Made by a program: the position numbers and the translations under genes. This document shows, in pieces, positions 51,304-62,939 of a stretch of 64,000 nucleotides of DNA; positions within the stretch are counted from its first letter, which is position 1, and every line of letters begins with the position of its first letter. Below the pieces are notes generated by a model. It was not told where the DNA came from. It worked only from the letters and a program-made list of their open reading frames with translations, and did no database searches. This stretch comes from Protonemura montana (taxonomy: Eukaryota; Arthropoda; Insecta; Plecoptera; Nemouridae), in NCBI GenBank assembly GCA_947568835.1, contig OX387608.1, positions 15,848,001 to 15,912,000 on the forward strand. The letters run 5' to 3'.

Positions 51304-51439
51304 CATGATCCTGTAAGCGACTTTGTTGCTAATACATATTTGAAATGTAGGAATTATTGACTTGAATAACTTCCTTGGTTGCTAAGCAATAAACAGATCG
51401 GTGGCATTAGCCTCCTTCTGTACTTGTGCATGTTTTAAA
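51304..51439. repeat. 136-bp identical direct repeat, copy 2
   Basis: Identical to 49659-49794, in the same orientation, 1645 bases downstream. Confidence 0.95.
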
Positions 51440-51656
51440 TGGCGAAAGATACAGGATAAGTTAATTGAACAAGACTTCGAAGGTATTTTTTATTTTGTAC
51501 GATGGTGGGCAATGCTGCAGCTGATGTTTATATAGTATTGTTGAAATATTTTCATTGAAAATTATGGAGGTAGTGTGTTAGATTTTTTCGGATTTTTTTG
51601 ACGGAGTTGTCACAGTTACACAGTTTTTGTATCCCTAAAAAACTTACATTGTAGAG

Positions 51657-51741
51657 TGAGTCGTGTGGTCGAGCGGTTTACGTGGTAACTTCATAAATCA
51701 AAGTTCCTGCGTTCGATCCTCGCTGCCTACATATTTTTTTT
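51657..51741 (+). other. tRNA-like module
   Basis: A-box TGGTCGAGCGG at 51666, the same 11-mer as in the module at 50446, B-box GCGTTCGATCC at 51709 and a run of eight T at 51733. It is the tandem-duplication partner of the 50437 module. Confidence 0.45.
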
Positions 51742-52903
51742 AATCACACCAATTGTCCTCTAAGGTAAGAAAAAAATATTTAATTAATGTTTTAGTTCCT
51801 AGCCTGGCTACCAGGTGTTAGTTGAACACATTGAGGCCACAATATTGACCATGTTAGTTGTATATTTGTAATATTAAAAGTTAGTAGAGGGTACGGTTAC
51901 GAACAGGAAACCATTTGGAAGGAGTACTATATCGTTTATTAGGAAAGAGGGAACATATATAGACAAGAGTTAAACGTTTTAAGAAACATGAATACAAAAA
52001 ATGACAAACAATAATATTAACATTACAAACATTATCAACATTACGAATATTACATACACCATCACCATCACAACCACCACCACAACATCAAACATGCACT
52101 TATAGAGAGAGAAGGCTTCGCATCTACACAATGTGTAAATGCTGGACCTGACCCCAACACCAAGCAGTGCTGAGGCACGCGGCCACTCCAAAAAATGGGC
52201 TTTCACCAGTTGCCACGATCTGACGCGAAAATGCAAGCCTTGAAGCCCGACTGGAGGAACGCCAGTCGAACCCCGTTGTTCGAAGGCAGGTCTCCTGGTC
52301 AACCATACCAAACAAGTATCACCGAACCAGCAGTCGTGTTAAAGCACATTGTGATCGCAAACGCAGTCTGTTGGATATCAAATTTACTTGATCAATTAAA
52401 ATGTCGATAAATCACGGCCATCGGTCGGTAACCCGTGTACCTGCACCTTGCTGAGCTGCCAACCTTGAAAGTTGAAACTATAAAATAACGGAATCGTGCC
52501 CATGACAGCCCATCGTGTTCGGGGGTGCAAACTACCCTATAGACCACAGTATGGGCGAATCTTCAAAAATCAAGAAAAAACGTAAGAAACGTGAAAAACG
52601 TCCATTGATTTGGACGTTTGCTAAAAGAGCTTTATTAACATCTTGTTTTCTTAACTATCACTAATATGAACTCGTAACGAAGTGGAATGGTCGAGGAATG
52701 CTATGCGTGTGGTCCGCGGATCGCTTCCCGGTTCATCCCGCTTTTGTTTTTTGAAGCCCTCCGCCGGGAACATGGTTCAAGTGAAAGAATGGGGAGAGAC
52801 GATCCGAAGCAAAGACAAGATCCGAAGAATAAATTTTAAGATTTTTTTTACTAAGTCCAAAATCAAGTGCCTTTATACGACTTCCACCAACATGTTACCA
52901 TCA

Positions 52904-52985
52904 GGACAGCGTGGCTAATTGGTAATGTGCTATCTTCACATTTGAGACAGGGACTTTTTTCTGGGTTCGAATCCGGCCGGAGTTT
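52904..52985 (+). other. tRNA-like module, best promoter boxes
   Basis: A-box TGGCTAATTGG at 52912-52922 and B-box GGGTTCGAATCC at 52963-52974 match Pol III consensus closely at tRNA-like spacing. The T-stem has mismatches and the acceptor stem does not close well, so a decayed tRNA or SINE head is likelier than a working tRNA. Confidence 0.5.
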
Positions 52986-53539
52986 CTGTTTTGTAAGCGG
53001 CTAGGGAACCCCTTTTTTTCGCGGACAGGATTAGGGGTAAACGGATTTTGGAATACAAAGAACGTGTAAAAAAAAAATTGTTTTTATTGTAAAACGTGGC
53101 AAAACATTTCCTTATCACAACCAGCAACAAAGTCGCATTTAAAAAAAATATTTTCAACTAAGATTTTTGAATGCTATGTTGAGTTGGTGCCGTGAGATGA
53201 CGTTTCAGATTTTGCGAGCTAAGTATCCACTAGTGAAATGGCAATATATTAAAAAAATGCAAATGCACCAAAGTAGCGAAATTTGTAAATAAAACAAGTA
53301 ACAGTTTATAAAATCTTCGTTTCGTTCTTTATGTGGTAATTACAGGTCAGAACAAAAGCTATACTCTGCCATTCAAGTATTAGTTATTTCCAAAATGAAG
53401 GGAGCGGTGAGCACGGCTGATTGGAAAAGTCGCATCTCGACTGAAACTACGGTTAAACAGGTCTCGAGTGCGATTCCCGCCCGGTCCACTTTTTGTTTAT
53501 CAAAGTATCGACTGGATTGTACTGTCGTAAACAAATTAC

Positions 53540-55910
53540 ATGCTTAATCAGGAGCCCACGAGAATAGCAGTAACGCAACAGCATGTCACTTCCTCCTCAA
53601 TTGACAATGTCATCACAAACTGTCAAAATGTAAATCTTACAGCTAATATTGACATTGGTCTCTCAGACCATATGGCCCAATTAGTTTATATCGAGACACA
53701 TGTAGACCCAGGTACCACCAAAAACCCTGGCAGGAAAAAAAAGTATTCTACTAGGCGCATATTTGGGCAAAAACAAATCGATGCCTCCAATTAATGCTAA
53801 GTGAAATTAACTGGGATAAACTATACGCATTCACAGACTTGAACAAGGCATTTAATTACTTTCATAAATTATTCTTGCTGTGTTTTGGAAAAAACTTCCC
53901 ATTGCAGACCCATCTAATTAAAGAAAATCCTGCGAAGAAACATCGGTTGAACCTGGAACTAACCGCCCTGTCACATAAAGTGAAGCAACTGTACCAAAGG
54001 TACAGAGCGACCATGAGTGAGCACGACAATGTTAAGTACAAAGATCTTAAAAAGCTTTATCACCTCGAAATTCGACGTGAAGTAAAACAGGCCAACATAA
54101 ATTGCATTAAGACAGCGACCAACAAAGGCAAAGCAGCGTGGAATATTATTAACAAATTCAAAAAATGTTCATCGTCAACTCCAATTAATTTAAATCATAA
54201 TGGCTATTTAATTAATTCAGGAAGTGAGATAGCAGATATCTTTAATGATCATTTTAAAAATACAGTCATTACAGACTCGGGCATAAAAGTGACACAAGGG
54301 CTAACCCCTGGCCCAACTTTTTCCGAACCGGCTAACTCCATCTTTTTGAAGCCTATCGATGGGAAGGAGTATTATGATATCATGATCAAAATCACAAAAA
54401 AAAATCTGCAGGACATGACGGAGTCCCGGCCAATGTACTACGTCACGCATCTGTTCACCTAATGATGCCATTAATTTTCCTAATAAACCTATCATTCGAG
54501 AATGGGACCTTTCCAGAAGCACTTAAAAAACCGATAGTAACACCTACCCCCAAAAGTGGGGATAAAAGAGATGTAGGAAATTACAGACCAATATCCAATC
54601 TATCCGTCTTTTCAAAACTTTTTGAAAACGCATACTGTAATCGATTGCTAAATTACCTCGGTAAGTTTGACTACCTTGACAACTGTCAACACGGTTTCAG
54701 GAAAGAAAGATCAACTACAACAGCTGTTGCGGATCATCTAAGAAAGAAAAGAAAGCTGCATATGGACTGTTCTATGACTATACGAAAGCTTTCGAAAATG
54801 TATCCCATAAGTTGCTCGTGGAAAAACTTAAACACTATGGTATTCGCGGGACTGCAAATGAGTGGATTAAGTCATTCCTTTGTAATCGCACGCAATCTGT
54901 AAAATTAACAGATCAACTGGGCACATATCACTCAAAGGAAGTGAACATAGTAACAGGTGTTCCTCAAGGAGCAACCATCTCCCCCATACTCTTCATTCTC
55001 TTCACTAATGATTTTACAAAGACGATACGTATTGGAAGCTTTACGACGTACGCGGATGACACCACCCATTTGATCGGTGAAAATCCTGAGTCCATCAACT
55101 CCGTATGTAAAGTAGCCATATTATCTCAAATGGCCAAATGGAGTGTGGAAAATGGGTTGAGACTGAACGGAAAAAGAACTGTGCTAATTAATTTTAATCA
55201 AAATGCTAAATTGTCTGAGGGCCACGGCGATGCAATAATCCCCTTACTATACCTAGAGGGGAAAAGTATCCAAGTAAAAAACGAAATTAAATTCCTTGGC
55301 CTCTATATTGACAGTTAACTCAAATGGGACACGCATATCAACTAAACTGACCTGTTAGTTTCTTCAGGATGCTTTCTCGTTCAGAGAATCACAAAAACAT
55401 GTGACTTTGACTCGGCTACGTCTGTCTACTTTGCCTATGTCCACTCAAGACTTAGCTATGGCATTGTCCTGTGGGGCCACTCACAGTCAGTATCTAAACT
55501 GTTCATACTTCAAAAACGAGCTGTTAAGAGCCTGGCTAGGGTGAGTTATGACCCAAACACACCAGGAACGTTCTATAAGGACTCGTGCAGACCGCTATTT
55601 GAAAAGTTCAACATCCTACCTCTGCCTAGTCTGTACCTATACAATATTATCATGTATGCAACTAATAACAAAGAAGTAGCAATACAAGTGGAAAGACATG
55701 ATCACAGGTTGAGAGGTAGTAATGAAACTACCCTGCTGAAAATTCTTAGCAAGATCTTGCAAGATCTTGCAAGATCTTGGCAAGATCTTGGCAAGAAGCA
55801 AGATATCACTAAATATCAGTCCATTAATTGCATCGAGAATTGTTATTTATTGAACATAGGAAGAGTTTACTTTGTAGGCTCATCCAAAAGACAGAGAAAA
55901 TGGACATGAT
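53540..55910 (+). mobile_element. 5'-truncated, frameshifted LINE (endonuclease end plus reverse transcriptase)
   Basis: In order: an endonuclease C-terminal piece (VTSSSIDNVITN, GLSDHMAQLV); a linker (KGKAAWNIINKFKKC); and the RT motifs NYRPISNLSVFSKLFEN, CQHGFRKERSTTTAV, YTKAFENVSHKLLVEKL, GVPQGATISPILFILF and catalytic YADD at 55049-55060. The C-terminal part (SYDPNTPGTFYKDSCRPLF) ends near 55909. Shifts occur around 53793, 54460 and 54760, and stops around 55316, so it is inactive. The architecture fits the Jockey/CR1-like group. At 55748-55795 GCAAGATCTT is repeated several times. Confidence 0.85.
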
Positions 55911-55974
55911 GTAACTGGTCTGAAGAGCGTTGCACTTGACAGATGTTTGCAGCAGCAAAAATACTCCTGCAAAG

Positions 55975-56212
55975 ACTTGTTTTATTCCAATTTCCAACAA
56001 ATCCAGCCTACAATTGTATTTGAAGTGTTACCTTCATACTATAGTTGAGTGGTACCAATGCAACGACCGTGATGTCACATAACTAGGAGCCAGCAGGTGA
56101 CTTCACGCTATGTGTTGATGTGGCGGGGAGATTACGTCGATGCTCTTGTTGACAGTTCCATCGACCTGAGGTAGTGACATAAATACAAATCAAACCTCCG
56201 TAAAGCTCCGAG
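55975..56212. repeat. LINE 3'-UTR-like segment, inverted copy at 46850-47095
   Basis: AACAAATCCAGCCTACAATT, GTATTTGAAGTGTTACCTTC and CTAGGAGCCAGCAGGTGACT align with the reverse complement of 46850-47095. Confidence 0.65.
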
Positions 56213-56227
56213 TCATTTACTGGATTA

Positions 56228-56475
56228 CCTTGATTACAACAAGATTACCTTGTTATAATCTTGTTATAATCTTGTTATAATCTTGTTATAATCTTGTTAT
56301 AATCTTGTTATAATCTTGTTATAATCTTGTTATAATCTTGTTATAATCTTGTTATAATCTTGTTATAATCTTGTTATAATCTTGTTATCATCTTGTTATC
56401 ATCTTTTTATAATCCTGTTATAATCTTGTTATAATCTTGTTATAATCTTGTTATTTTCTTGTTATTTTCTTGTTC
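56228..56475. repeat. 11-bp satellite (TTATAATCTTG)n
   Basis: About twenty near-identical 11-bp units TTATAATCTTG, degrading at the right end to TTATCATCTTG and TTATTTTCTTG. It follows the LINE 3' segment and could be its amplified tail. Confidence 0.95.
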
Positions 56476-58043
56476 TCCTTCCTTGAGATTTCATTTGTTG
56501 TGTTTTTATTTTTGAGATATCAATTATTATTATTATTATTATAACCAATGGTTATCCAAAGAAAAGCTGGAAAAAATTGCTATTCAGGATTTTATTTATC
56601 ATGTGCATCACTAATATTTACACATCTGTGTGTTTTCGATACATTCTTTCCAACTGGATGAAATAAACACTGAAGATGTTGGTAAACATTACCGTAGTCT
56701 ACAATCAGTTAACATCTTGTCTTGTTCTCAGATATGAGGACAGAGTTGAACATCTCAGGAGACTCTGATGACGTTGCCGAGATGCACCTGAGCGACTTCT
56801 TCGACTGCAACTGCAGCTGGAGAGGATTTCCAGCAAACATCTTGTGAGAGTCGTGAAGGAATTTCATTCATTTCTTGACCTCAGTAAAATTCTCACTGAA
56901 CATATCCATCCCTTGGAGCTCTTTTTGTTGGAAAATTTGCCGAAATAGAAACTGGAACGCTCCGTTTGTTCCTTCTTTAATTTCATCTACCCAGTATTAA
57001 AATAAAAAGCCAAAACATGGCATTGCCGTTTGTTCCTCCACCGTTTCTTCTACCCTGCAACAGATTAAGGACTAAAATGGTGCTTTGTCGTTTCTTCCTC
57101 CTTCAAATCTTTCACCTGGAGCGTGATTTTCAGTTGTTTCTCCCCGCAAATATTATCTTAATTTTTTAAGTGAAATTGTTGTTTGTTTCTCCTCTCATTT
57201 GTTCTACCTTATAATCGCCGCCCTGCTCCGAAATGAATAACGAAACGTATTATTTATTTGCAAAATAAAAAACATAAGCCATAAACATAACAAAAACATA
57301 GTATAAGGTATATTTACTCCCGGTCCGTTGTCACTGTCATTAAGTTGCGCTGGTAAGATCGCACTACAACGCAGAAAATATCGTATCTTGTAAAGGTTTG
57401 CCACAAGTTGTGAAACAAAGTCAAATTATCACTTTTTTTTATCTCTCGATCGGTCCTATTTTGAGGCGTTGCCTATGCCTAAAATTCAAAGCTATATTTC
57501 ACAAAATTGCGTCAAGTAGCTGGGAACGAATGACGTTGTCAGGATATTGAGTTTGCCTGTGAAAACTCTAAAGCAACTCGTGGTACGCGTGTGTGGCACG
57601 GGACTGCCTATACGTACGGTTGATCCAGCCATGACAAGTTCAACTGAAATAATCGTCTAAAACAAGGCGAAAATTTGTCTCTTCGTACCAGGCGAGTAGC
57701 CGACAGAAGAGTATCACCTGAAACCTACTGCATAGCTGTTCAAGTGACGTCACAACACGTGCTCGATCGACCCAGCCTCCTACTTTCGATCGACTGAAGC
57801 TCGGCTCCTATTGGCTGACCGGTTTTTGAAGTGGATTGAGGTGATAACAGCAATGGCGTCCACGGCTGCTATCACAGACCAAATGTTTTCCAGGCAAGCA
57901 AATGCTAATGAACTGCAAATTCTCGTACTTTAATTGCAGATGTTTAATTAGATTAATTTTAACTATGTTAGCTTTTGTTAGATGTGAGTGTTCTTGACCG
58001 AATCTAGTCACACAGCGGGTGCAATTGCTTACGAGCTCTCCTC
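56476..58043. other. Interval without a recognised gene
   Basis: A TTA microsatellite lies at 56526. An acceptor-like ttctcag ends at 56731 and leads into an open stretch (MRTELNISGDSDDVAEMHLS to TGA at 56845), perhaps a terminal exon, but nothing upstream joins it. The rest is AT-rich. Confidence 0.25.
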
Positions 58044-58290
58044 GAATCTTCACAACGAACGGTTTGGCGTGTTGGAAACATCGGTTCTCGTGAGATAACC
58101 GACGTTAAGCAACACTGCGCTGGGTCATGTATTGGATGGGTGACCATCATACACATGATCAGTTCTGTTCGGGTTGAGGTTGGAGGAATGAGAGTTAGTA
58201 CAGCAACTTCAATAGCCTTGCTTATCAAATACTCGAATGCATGAATTTAAGGAGGAATCCTGCTGTTCGAGTTGTACCTTCCTAAAAGCT
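58044..58290 (+). mobile_element. 5S-SINE, 3'-truncated copy
   Basis: One head unit (CGGTTTGGCGTGTTGGAAAC, CGACGTTAAGCAACACTGCG, TATTGGATGGGTGACCATCA) and the first part of the body to GTTCGAGTTGTACC. The rest of the body and the tail are missing. Confidence 0.8.
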
Positions 58291-59409
58291 TTCCTGGAAA
58301 ATATCTAAATTTTAGCCGAACATCTCCATTTCTATTCTCACCGTTTTCACAATGCTAAATGCCAGTTAAATAACCAGGTTAAGATAAAAACAGAAATGTC
58401 TGATTAGGTAAAACCATGGGGATGAGTCTCATAAATTAATTTAGACATTAAAACTGTCCATTAGCATAATTGTTGCCCAAAGTTGTATATGCACCCCCAT
58501 GTAAATGGCATAAAGGAAAGAAATTAGATTCACAATTTTGTCAAAGGTTGACAAACAAACCTTTCCCAATCTTTTAACTCTTGTCTATTTTCATCTTTTA
58601 AAGTTAATGGGTTAAATGCTTATTGAATGGCAAACACAATATTGCGTGTACCTACACAATTTTTTTCACTAACTCTCCCATCCCTATGGGGTGGTAATAC
58701 ATGAATACTACCATGTAGCAAGCGTTTTTACCTTATTCAATGCGAAAAGATAAGATATGCATCAAAAATCATTTAAGACAGACAAAAATGAGATAAAATA
58801 ATTTAAAATCAATATGAACATAATATAAAACTCTTCTAGACATAAACAAACCAAATAAAATAACGACGGGTCGTCTTCTGGACGCTACGTCGTTATCATT
58901 GCGCGATTAAAGTGCCCAATTACACTAGTTTACCCCGAAGTTATTAATTCACTGATGTCTACCACCCATTTTGCTTGTATTTATAGCAAAGTTACATTGT
59001 TTCATCATCAAAAGTCACCTTTAAATTCACTGCCATCTAAAAATGAACCATCATCAGAAGGAATTTCTGTTCATTTTGTTTTATCAAGTGTGGCTTTAGC
59101 ACCTAATCACTTACAGGCCCATTGGGTGAGCCTCATAAATCTAATAAAGCTTCACGTTTTTAAACAACTTTCAACCCTCGTACTAGACCATGCAGTACTC
59201 ATAGTGCATGGTGGTACAAGAGCATTACCACCCTTTTTTATGACTAGAACTCGTAATAATTATGAAAATACTGTTTAATAGCTCAGAAATGGTAGTAGAT
59301 ATATCAGCTTAGCTAAAAATTCATTTGTATTCAAAAATTAAAGCGCACATGCATCGGTATGCCCTCAAAGGCAGCGAGCGAGCGAACTGATTATTGTGGT
59401 GTAATAATA
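58291..59409. other. Interval without recognised feature
   Basis: AT-rich. A plus-strand open frame at 58955-59278 (107 codons) has no recognisable homology. Confidence 0.3.
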
Positions 59410-60530
59410 AACCATAAAAAAAACGAACCAATTCGTTTAAAAAAAGACGACGTCTTCATTGATTGAGTGTACCAATAGGTACGAAATGAAGCCACAATAA
59501 ACTTTGTAAATAATTGCCAGAACTGGAAACATGTAGCGTTCAAAAGAATTGAAATATACGTAAATGCAGACGTCTATCCCCTCCCTCCCCCCCCTCCCCC
59601 AGCCCATCGCACGATATCGTCACCCTATCCCCATGCATAAATTAGGACAATAGCCAAAGGTAATAATCACTTTGCGCTTACGAGACTACGATTTCGGCTA
59701 TGGCCATTAGCATTGCTCTTATGGAACTAACAATTCGTCCAAGTCAAATAGTAGACGAGCACGTTGCCTCGGCCGGGGAGTGCGTGCACGACCGCACTTT
59801 GACAAATCACCAGCAATTTAACATTGCTCTTATGGGAGAATGGACTCCCGGGAAACAAGGATTGAAACCGAACGGTTTGGCGTGTTGGAAACACCGGTTC
59901 TCGTTGGATCACCGAAGTTAAGCAACACTGCGCTGAGTCAGGTATTGGATGGGTGACCACCATACACATGACCAGTTCTGTTTGGGAGAGAGGTTGGAGG
60001 GATGAAAGTTAGTGCAGCAACTTCACTCGCCTTGCTTATCAGCCTCTCGACAGCATGGATTTGTGGAGGAATCCTATTGTTCGCGTTGTACCGTCCTTCG
60101 GAAGGGACGTTAAGCCGGTGGTCCCCTTGGTGCTCTTCGACAGGAGTACGCTACGTGCCGGCACCGGGCTTCCCGTCTTCCCTTCTAGGCTATGTTAGGT
60201 TCATCATCACCCTCATCGTCATCCACTCATCCACCGACGCCATTAGACCAGTGCCACATGACCAGATGTCAAAACAGTGCGTCGTTAAACACCACAAATC
60301 AATCAATCAACAAGGATTGAAATTTCAAAGTGCATGGGCTGGGGGAGGGGGGGAGGGAGGGGATAGACGTCTGCATTTACGTATATTTCAATTCTTTTGA
60401 ACGCTACATGTTTCCAGTTCTGGCAATTATTTACAAAGTTTATTGTGGCTTCATTTCGTACCTATTGGTACACTCAATCAATGAAGACGTCGTCTTTTTT
60501 TAAACGAATTGGTTCGTTTTTTTTATGGTT
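59410..60530. repeat. Near-perfect 198-bp inverted repeat enclosing a SINE
   Basis: The left arm 59410-59607 and right arm 60334-60530 are reverse complements over their full length; the only difference I find is one base in a C/G run (8 versus 7). Arms begin AACCATAAAAAAAACGAACC and end CTCCCCCAGCCCAT. The 726-bp loop contains the complete SINE at 59868-60308 with its duplications, leaving 271 bp of original loop. No transposase is present. It may be a foldback/MITE element. Confidence 0.95.
59868..60308 (+). mobile_element. Complete 5S-rRNA-derived SINE, reference copy
   Basis: 441 bp, flanked by the 14-bp duplication AACAAGGATTGAAA (59854-59867 and 60309-60322). The head CCGGTTCTCGTTGGATCACC, GAAGTTAAGCAAC and TATTGGATGGGTGACC matches 5S rRNA including the A-box and C-box regions. 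The body has AAGGGACGTTAAGCCGGTGG and GTGCCGGCACCGGG. The tail is GTGCGTCGTTAAACACCACA plus (AATC)n. It has the same length as the copy at 8215-8655. The two-part structure fits a 5S-headed (SINE3-type) SINE with a LINE-derived 3' end. Confidence 0.93.
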
Positions 60531-60559
60531 ATTTCAATTCTTTTTGCTAAAGGGTGGTT

Positions 60560-60880
60560 ACTTCTGGAAATTCAATTTTTGCATATTTTTGCACTCACTC
60601 CCATTCCCTCTTTGAACACAGCCCACATTACCTCTGCACAACAATTTATAATCATCTCCCAACATCCATAACTAATTTGTCAACCCGTACCATCTTTAAC
60701 ACTTCTCTCAAAGCTTTCTTAATCCAAAATCCGTACTATTCAATAGAAGAATATTTAAATACAATTAAAAGTTAAATATGGAACTAAATTGATGATTTAA
60801 GTTCCTTAACAATTAGGCTCACACAAATACTCTGTAATTGTACGAAGCATTAAATAAATAAATAAATAAATTTACTGGTT
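60560..60880 (+). mobile_element. LINE 3' end with (AAAT)n tail
   Basis: Plus-strand reading TIYNHLPTSITNLSTRTIFN then TSLKAFLIQNPYYSIEEYLN is a reverse-transcriptase C-terminus. It is followed by a short 3' UTR (CTCTGTAATTGTACGAAGCA) and an (AAAT)n tail at 60852. The rest of the element is missing. Confidence 0.7.
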
Positions 60881-61969
60881 GTATCAAATTAGACATTCAC
60901 TGTTCATACAGTTTAAAACTGAAAAAGCAAAATATTTGCGTGCTTTGCGATACGAACCGGGCATCACGTTCTTTGCGAATCAACTGAGCTATCTGGCTTC
61001 GTACGCTATCCACTAGACTACTCGTCATCCGTGAACTGCAACGGAAATAATTGATCAAATACTAGCATGAACCTAAGCTATCACTGAATACTGGCCACTG
61101 GCTACTGAGGGTGAATGCATCCCTTATAAAAGTGTATTAATTTATTACACGCTACATATATATTTCCAATTTTGGCTTCATCCAACTTTCAAAAAGCTCC
61201 AATAAATTGATATTAAATGTTAAATACTCGAGTTGAGGAATTCCACGCAGCGAGCATGCGCAGTCAGGACTTGTGGCGAAGAACAATAACGACGAGAACA
61301 AAATGTAGAAATGTTACGATTTGGTATTTTTCGAAGCTATATTGGCTTTTAAACGGGGAAATACGATAGTTAGGCGAATGTCACCGTCTACATCTTTCGA
61401 TTGGTTTTTTCCAACAAATCGATTGGAAGAGGTTTCAAAGCTCTCCGACATACAGAAGCTATAGTTTTAAGATCGTGCTGTGACGTCACGAAGTTCGTTC
61501 TTGTAATCCTTAGAGAGTCCATACAGCCGTCAATGAAGACGTCTGAGTGATGGCCATCACTTAGAATGTAGCTTCTTTTACCGCCAATCCACAAATCTAA
61601 GCGCGAGCGACTTGAGGTATGCGTAAGTTTTACCGCCCTTGGAATCGGCAGAAAAAAAAACCAGAAATGGTGGTAATGATGTCTTACCACCTGTGTTACC
61701 ACCATGCCTCTTAGAGTTAACAAACAAAAACCATTTTCTTATTGGCCGTTTCCAAGGAAAAAAAAAAAAAACACAATTTAAACGACAGTTTTGTAACGGA
61801 ACACTAAAAAAACGGCTCTTTTATTAAAGAGTCATAGGATATATTCATAAAGTAAATTCATATGATAGTATAGTTTTGCAGAGTCAGAGCCTTACTGTTG
61901 AACTGTCTGCTGAGCAAACGAGGCCGGCAACACGAGGAAACGGCAGGTGCTACACGATAACACTTGCGG
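60881..61969. other. Interval with one tRNA-like remnant
   Basis: On the minus strand at about 61010-60950, AGCCAGATAGCTCAGTTGAT and CCCGGTTCGTATCG form A- and B-box-like motifs. The D-arm is intact but the arms around it are not. The rest has no recognised feature apart from short A runs near 61650 and 61758. Confidence 0.35.
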
Positions 61970-62892
61970 CCATCGGCGTCCGAAGGGGGGTGCAAGGGGG
62001 TGCGCTTGCACCCCCCTGGAAATTTCAAACATTAACAAATAAACACTCTATAAAGGCCTTGTTATTTCATCATTCAAAGGGCAAGTTAAATATATTCTCT
62101 CAATTAATTGATCAAAATAGTGCTATTTAAACGGAAAACGCTAAATTTGTATTGCATTCTAGAGAGGAAAGGTGAGTGACCATCCAACCTTTCAAGCGAA
62201 AAAATCGTGGCGTAATTCTATGAAACTGGGATCATACAAGAGTTAAACTTTGCAGGTTCCTACTTCCCCAAAATTCTCCCTCATGATTCCGATTCCGCGA
62301 ACAGAATTTTACACTTAATGAAGTTTTAGTTTTCCTTCCGGTCGAACCCAACTTAACGTAAGTCAGTTATGTGTCGGGAGCGATTCGAGTAGGGTGGTTT
62401 GTTAGCCCGAGCGTTTTAGTTAAGTGTGTTGATTGTAAGAGTATGAATAAACGCAAATTTTTTATTGCGAGTATGAAGAGAAAGGCGAACGACGACGCGC
62501 GTGAAATTTCGTTATGACAACTGCGATCGCAGTATTGAAAGTGCATGTGCATCTACATCGATGACGGCGGATTCCGAAAATCCATTACCAGCCTTTGAAA
62601 CTGAACGTGATCTTTGGTCCTCAAGCTGCTTTGGTTATTGGCCACTTCATGGATCAGGATTCAACCTCATCCCTAGCCGACGAACTGAGACACACGCTGG
62701 TGACAAAACCATGAAGTCCGTCAAGTGCATATGATTACAAAGCTGACGTCTACAGTGGCGGTAGGCGAGTGTTTCGCCCAGATTAGTTTTCATTAAACAT
62801 ATTTAAACCCCCCTCCCCAGTTGAAGCCCTTTTGTCGACATCCTTAGAAGCATTTGCACCTTCCTGGAAAAAATCCTGCGGACGCCCATGCC
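61970..62892. mobile_element. Decayed hAT-like DNA element
   Basis: The ends are inverted: left CATCGGCGTCCGAAGG (about 61973), right complement CATGGGCGTCCGCAGG, 14 of 16 bases matching, followed inside by G-rich tracts. Such GGCGTCCG ends resemble hAT elements. Inside, at about 62443, MNKRKFFIASMKRKANDD looks like the start of a transposase-type protein but stops after 24 codons. I see no 8-bp target duplication, so the class is tentative. Confidence 0.4.
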
Positions 62893-62939
62893 TCGTTATG
62901 CTATTATCATTTTACAAGATTTTCCAACTTGACTTTCTG

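Larger units (their letters stand above)
49491..53520 (+). repeat. Cluster of diverged tRNA-like modules
   Basis: At least eight plus-strand segments combine an A-box-like and a B-box-like motif with a following T-run. They are listed separately where clearest; weaker ones lie near 49563-49625, 50120-50190, 52676-52750 and 53425-53496. The stretch 50430-51300 is an old tandem duplicate of about 51650-52500 (shared TATCACCGAAC, CTTGATCAATTA). The lead-in CTGCCATTCAAGTATT recurs at 49482 and 53366. None folds into a complete canonical tRNA by eye. Confidence 0.55.

Noticed and set aside
52904-52985. A functional tRNA gene
   Set aside because: Promoter boxes are good but the acceptor and anticodon stems do not pair convincingly.
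54462-55318. An active LINE
   Set aside because: Frameshifts around 54460 and 54760, a stop at 55316, and most of the endonuclease missing.
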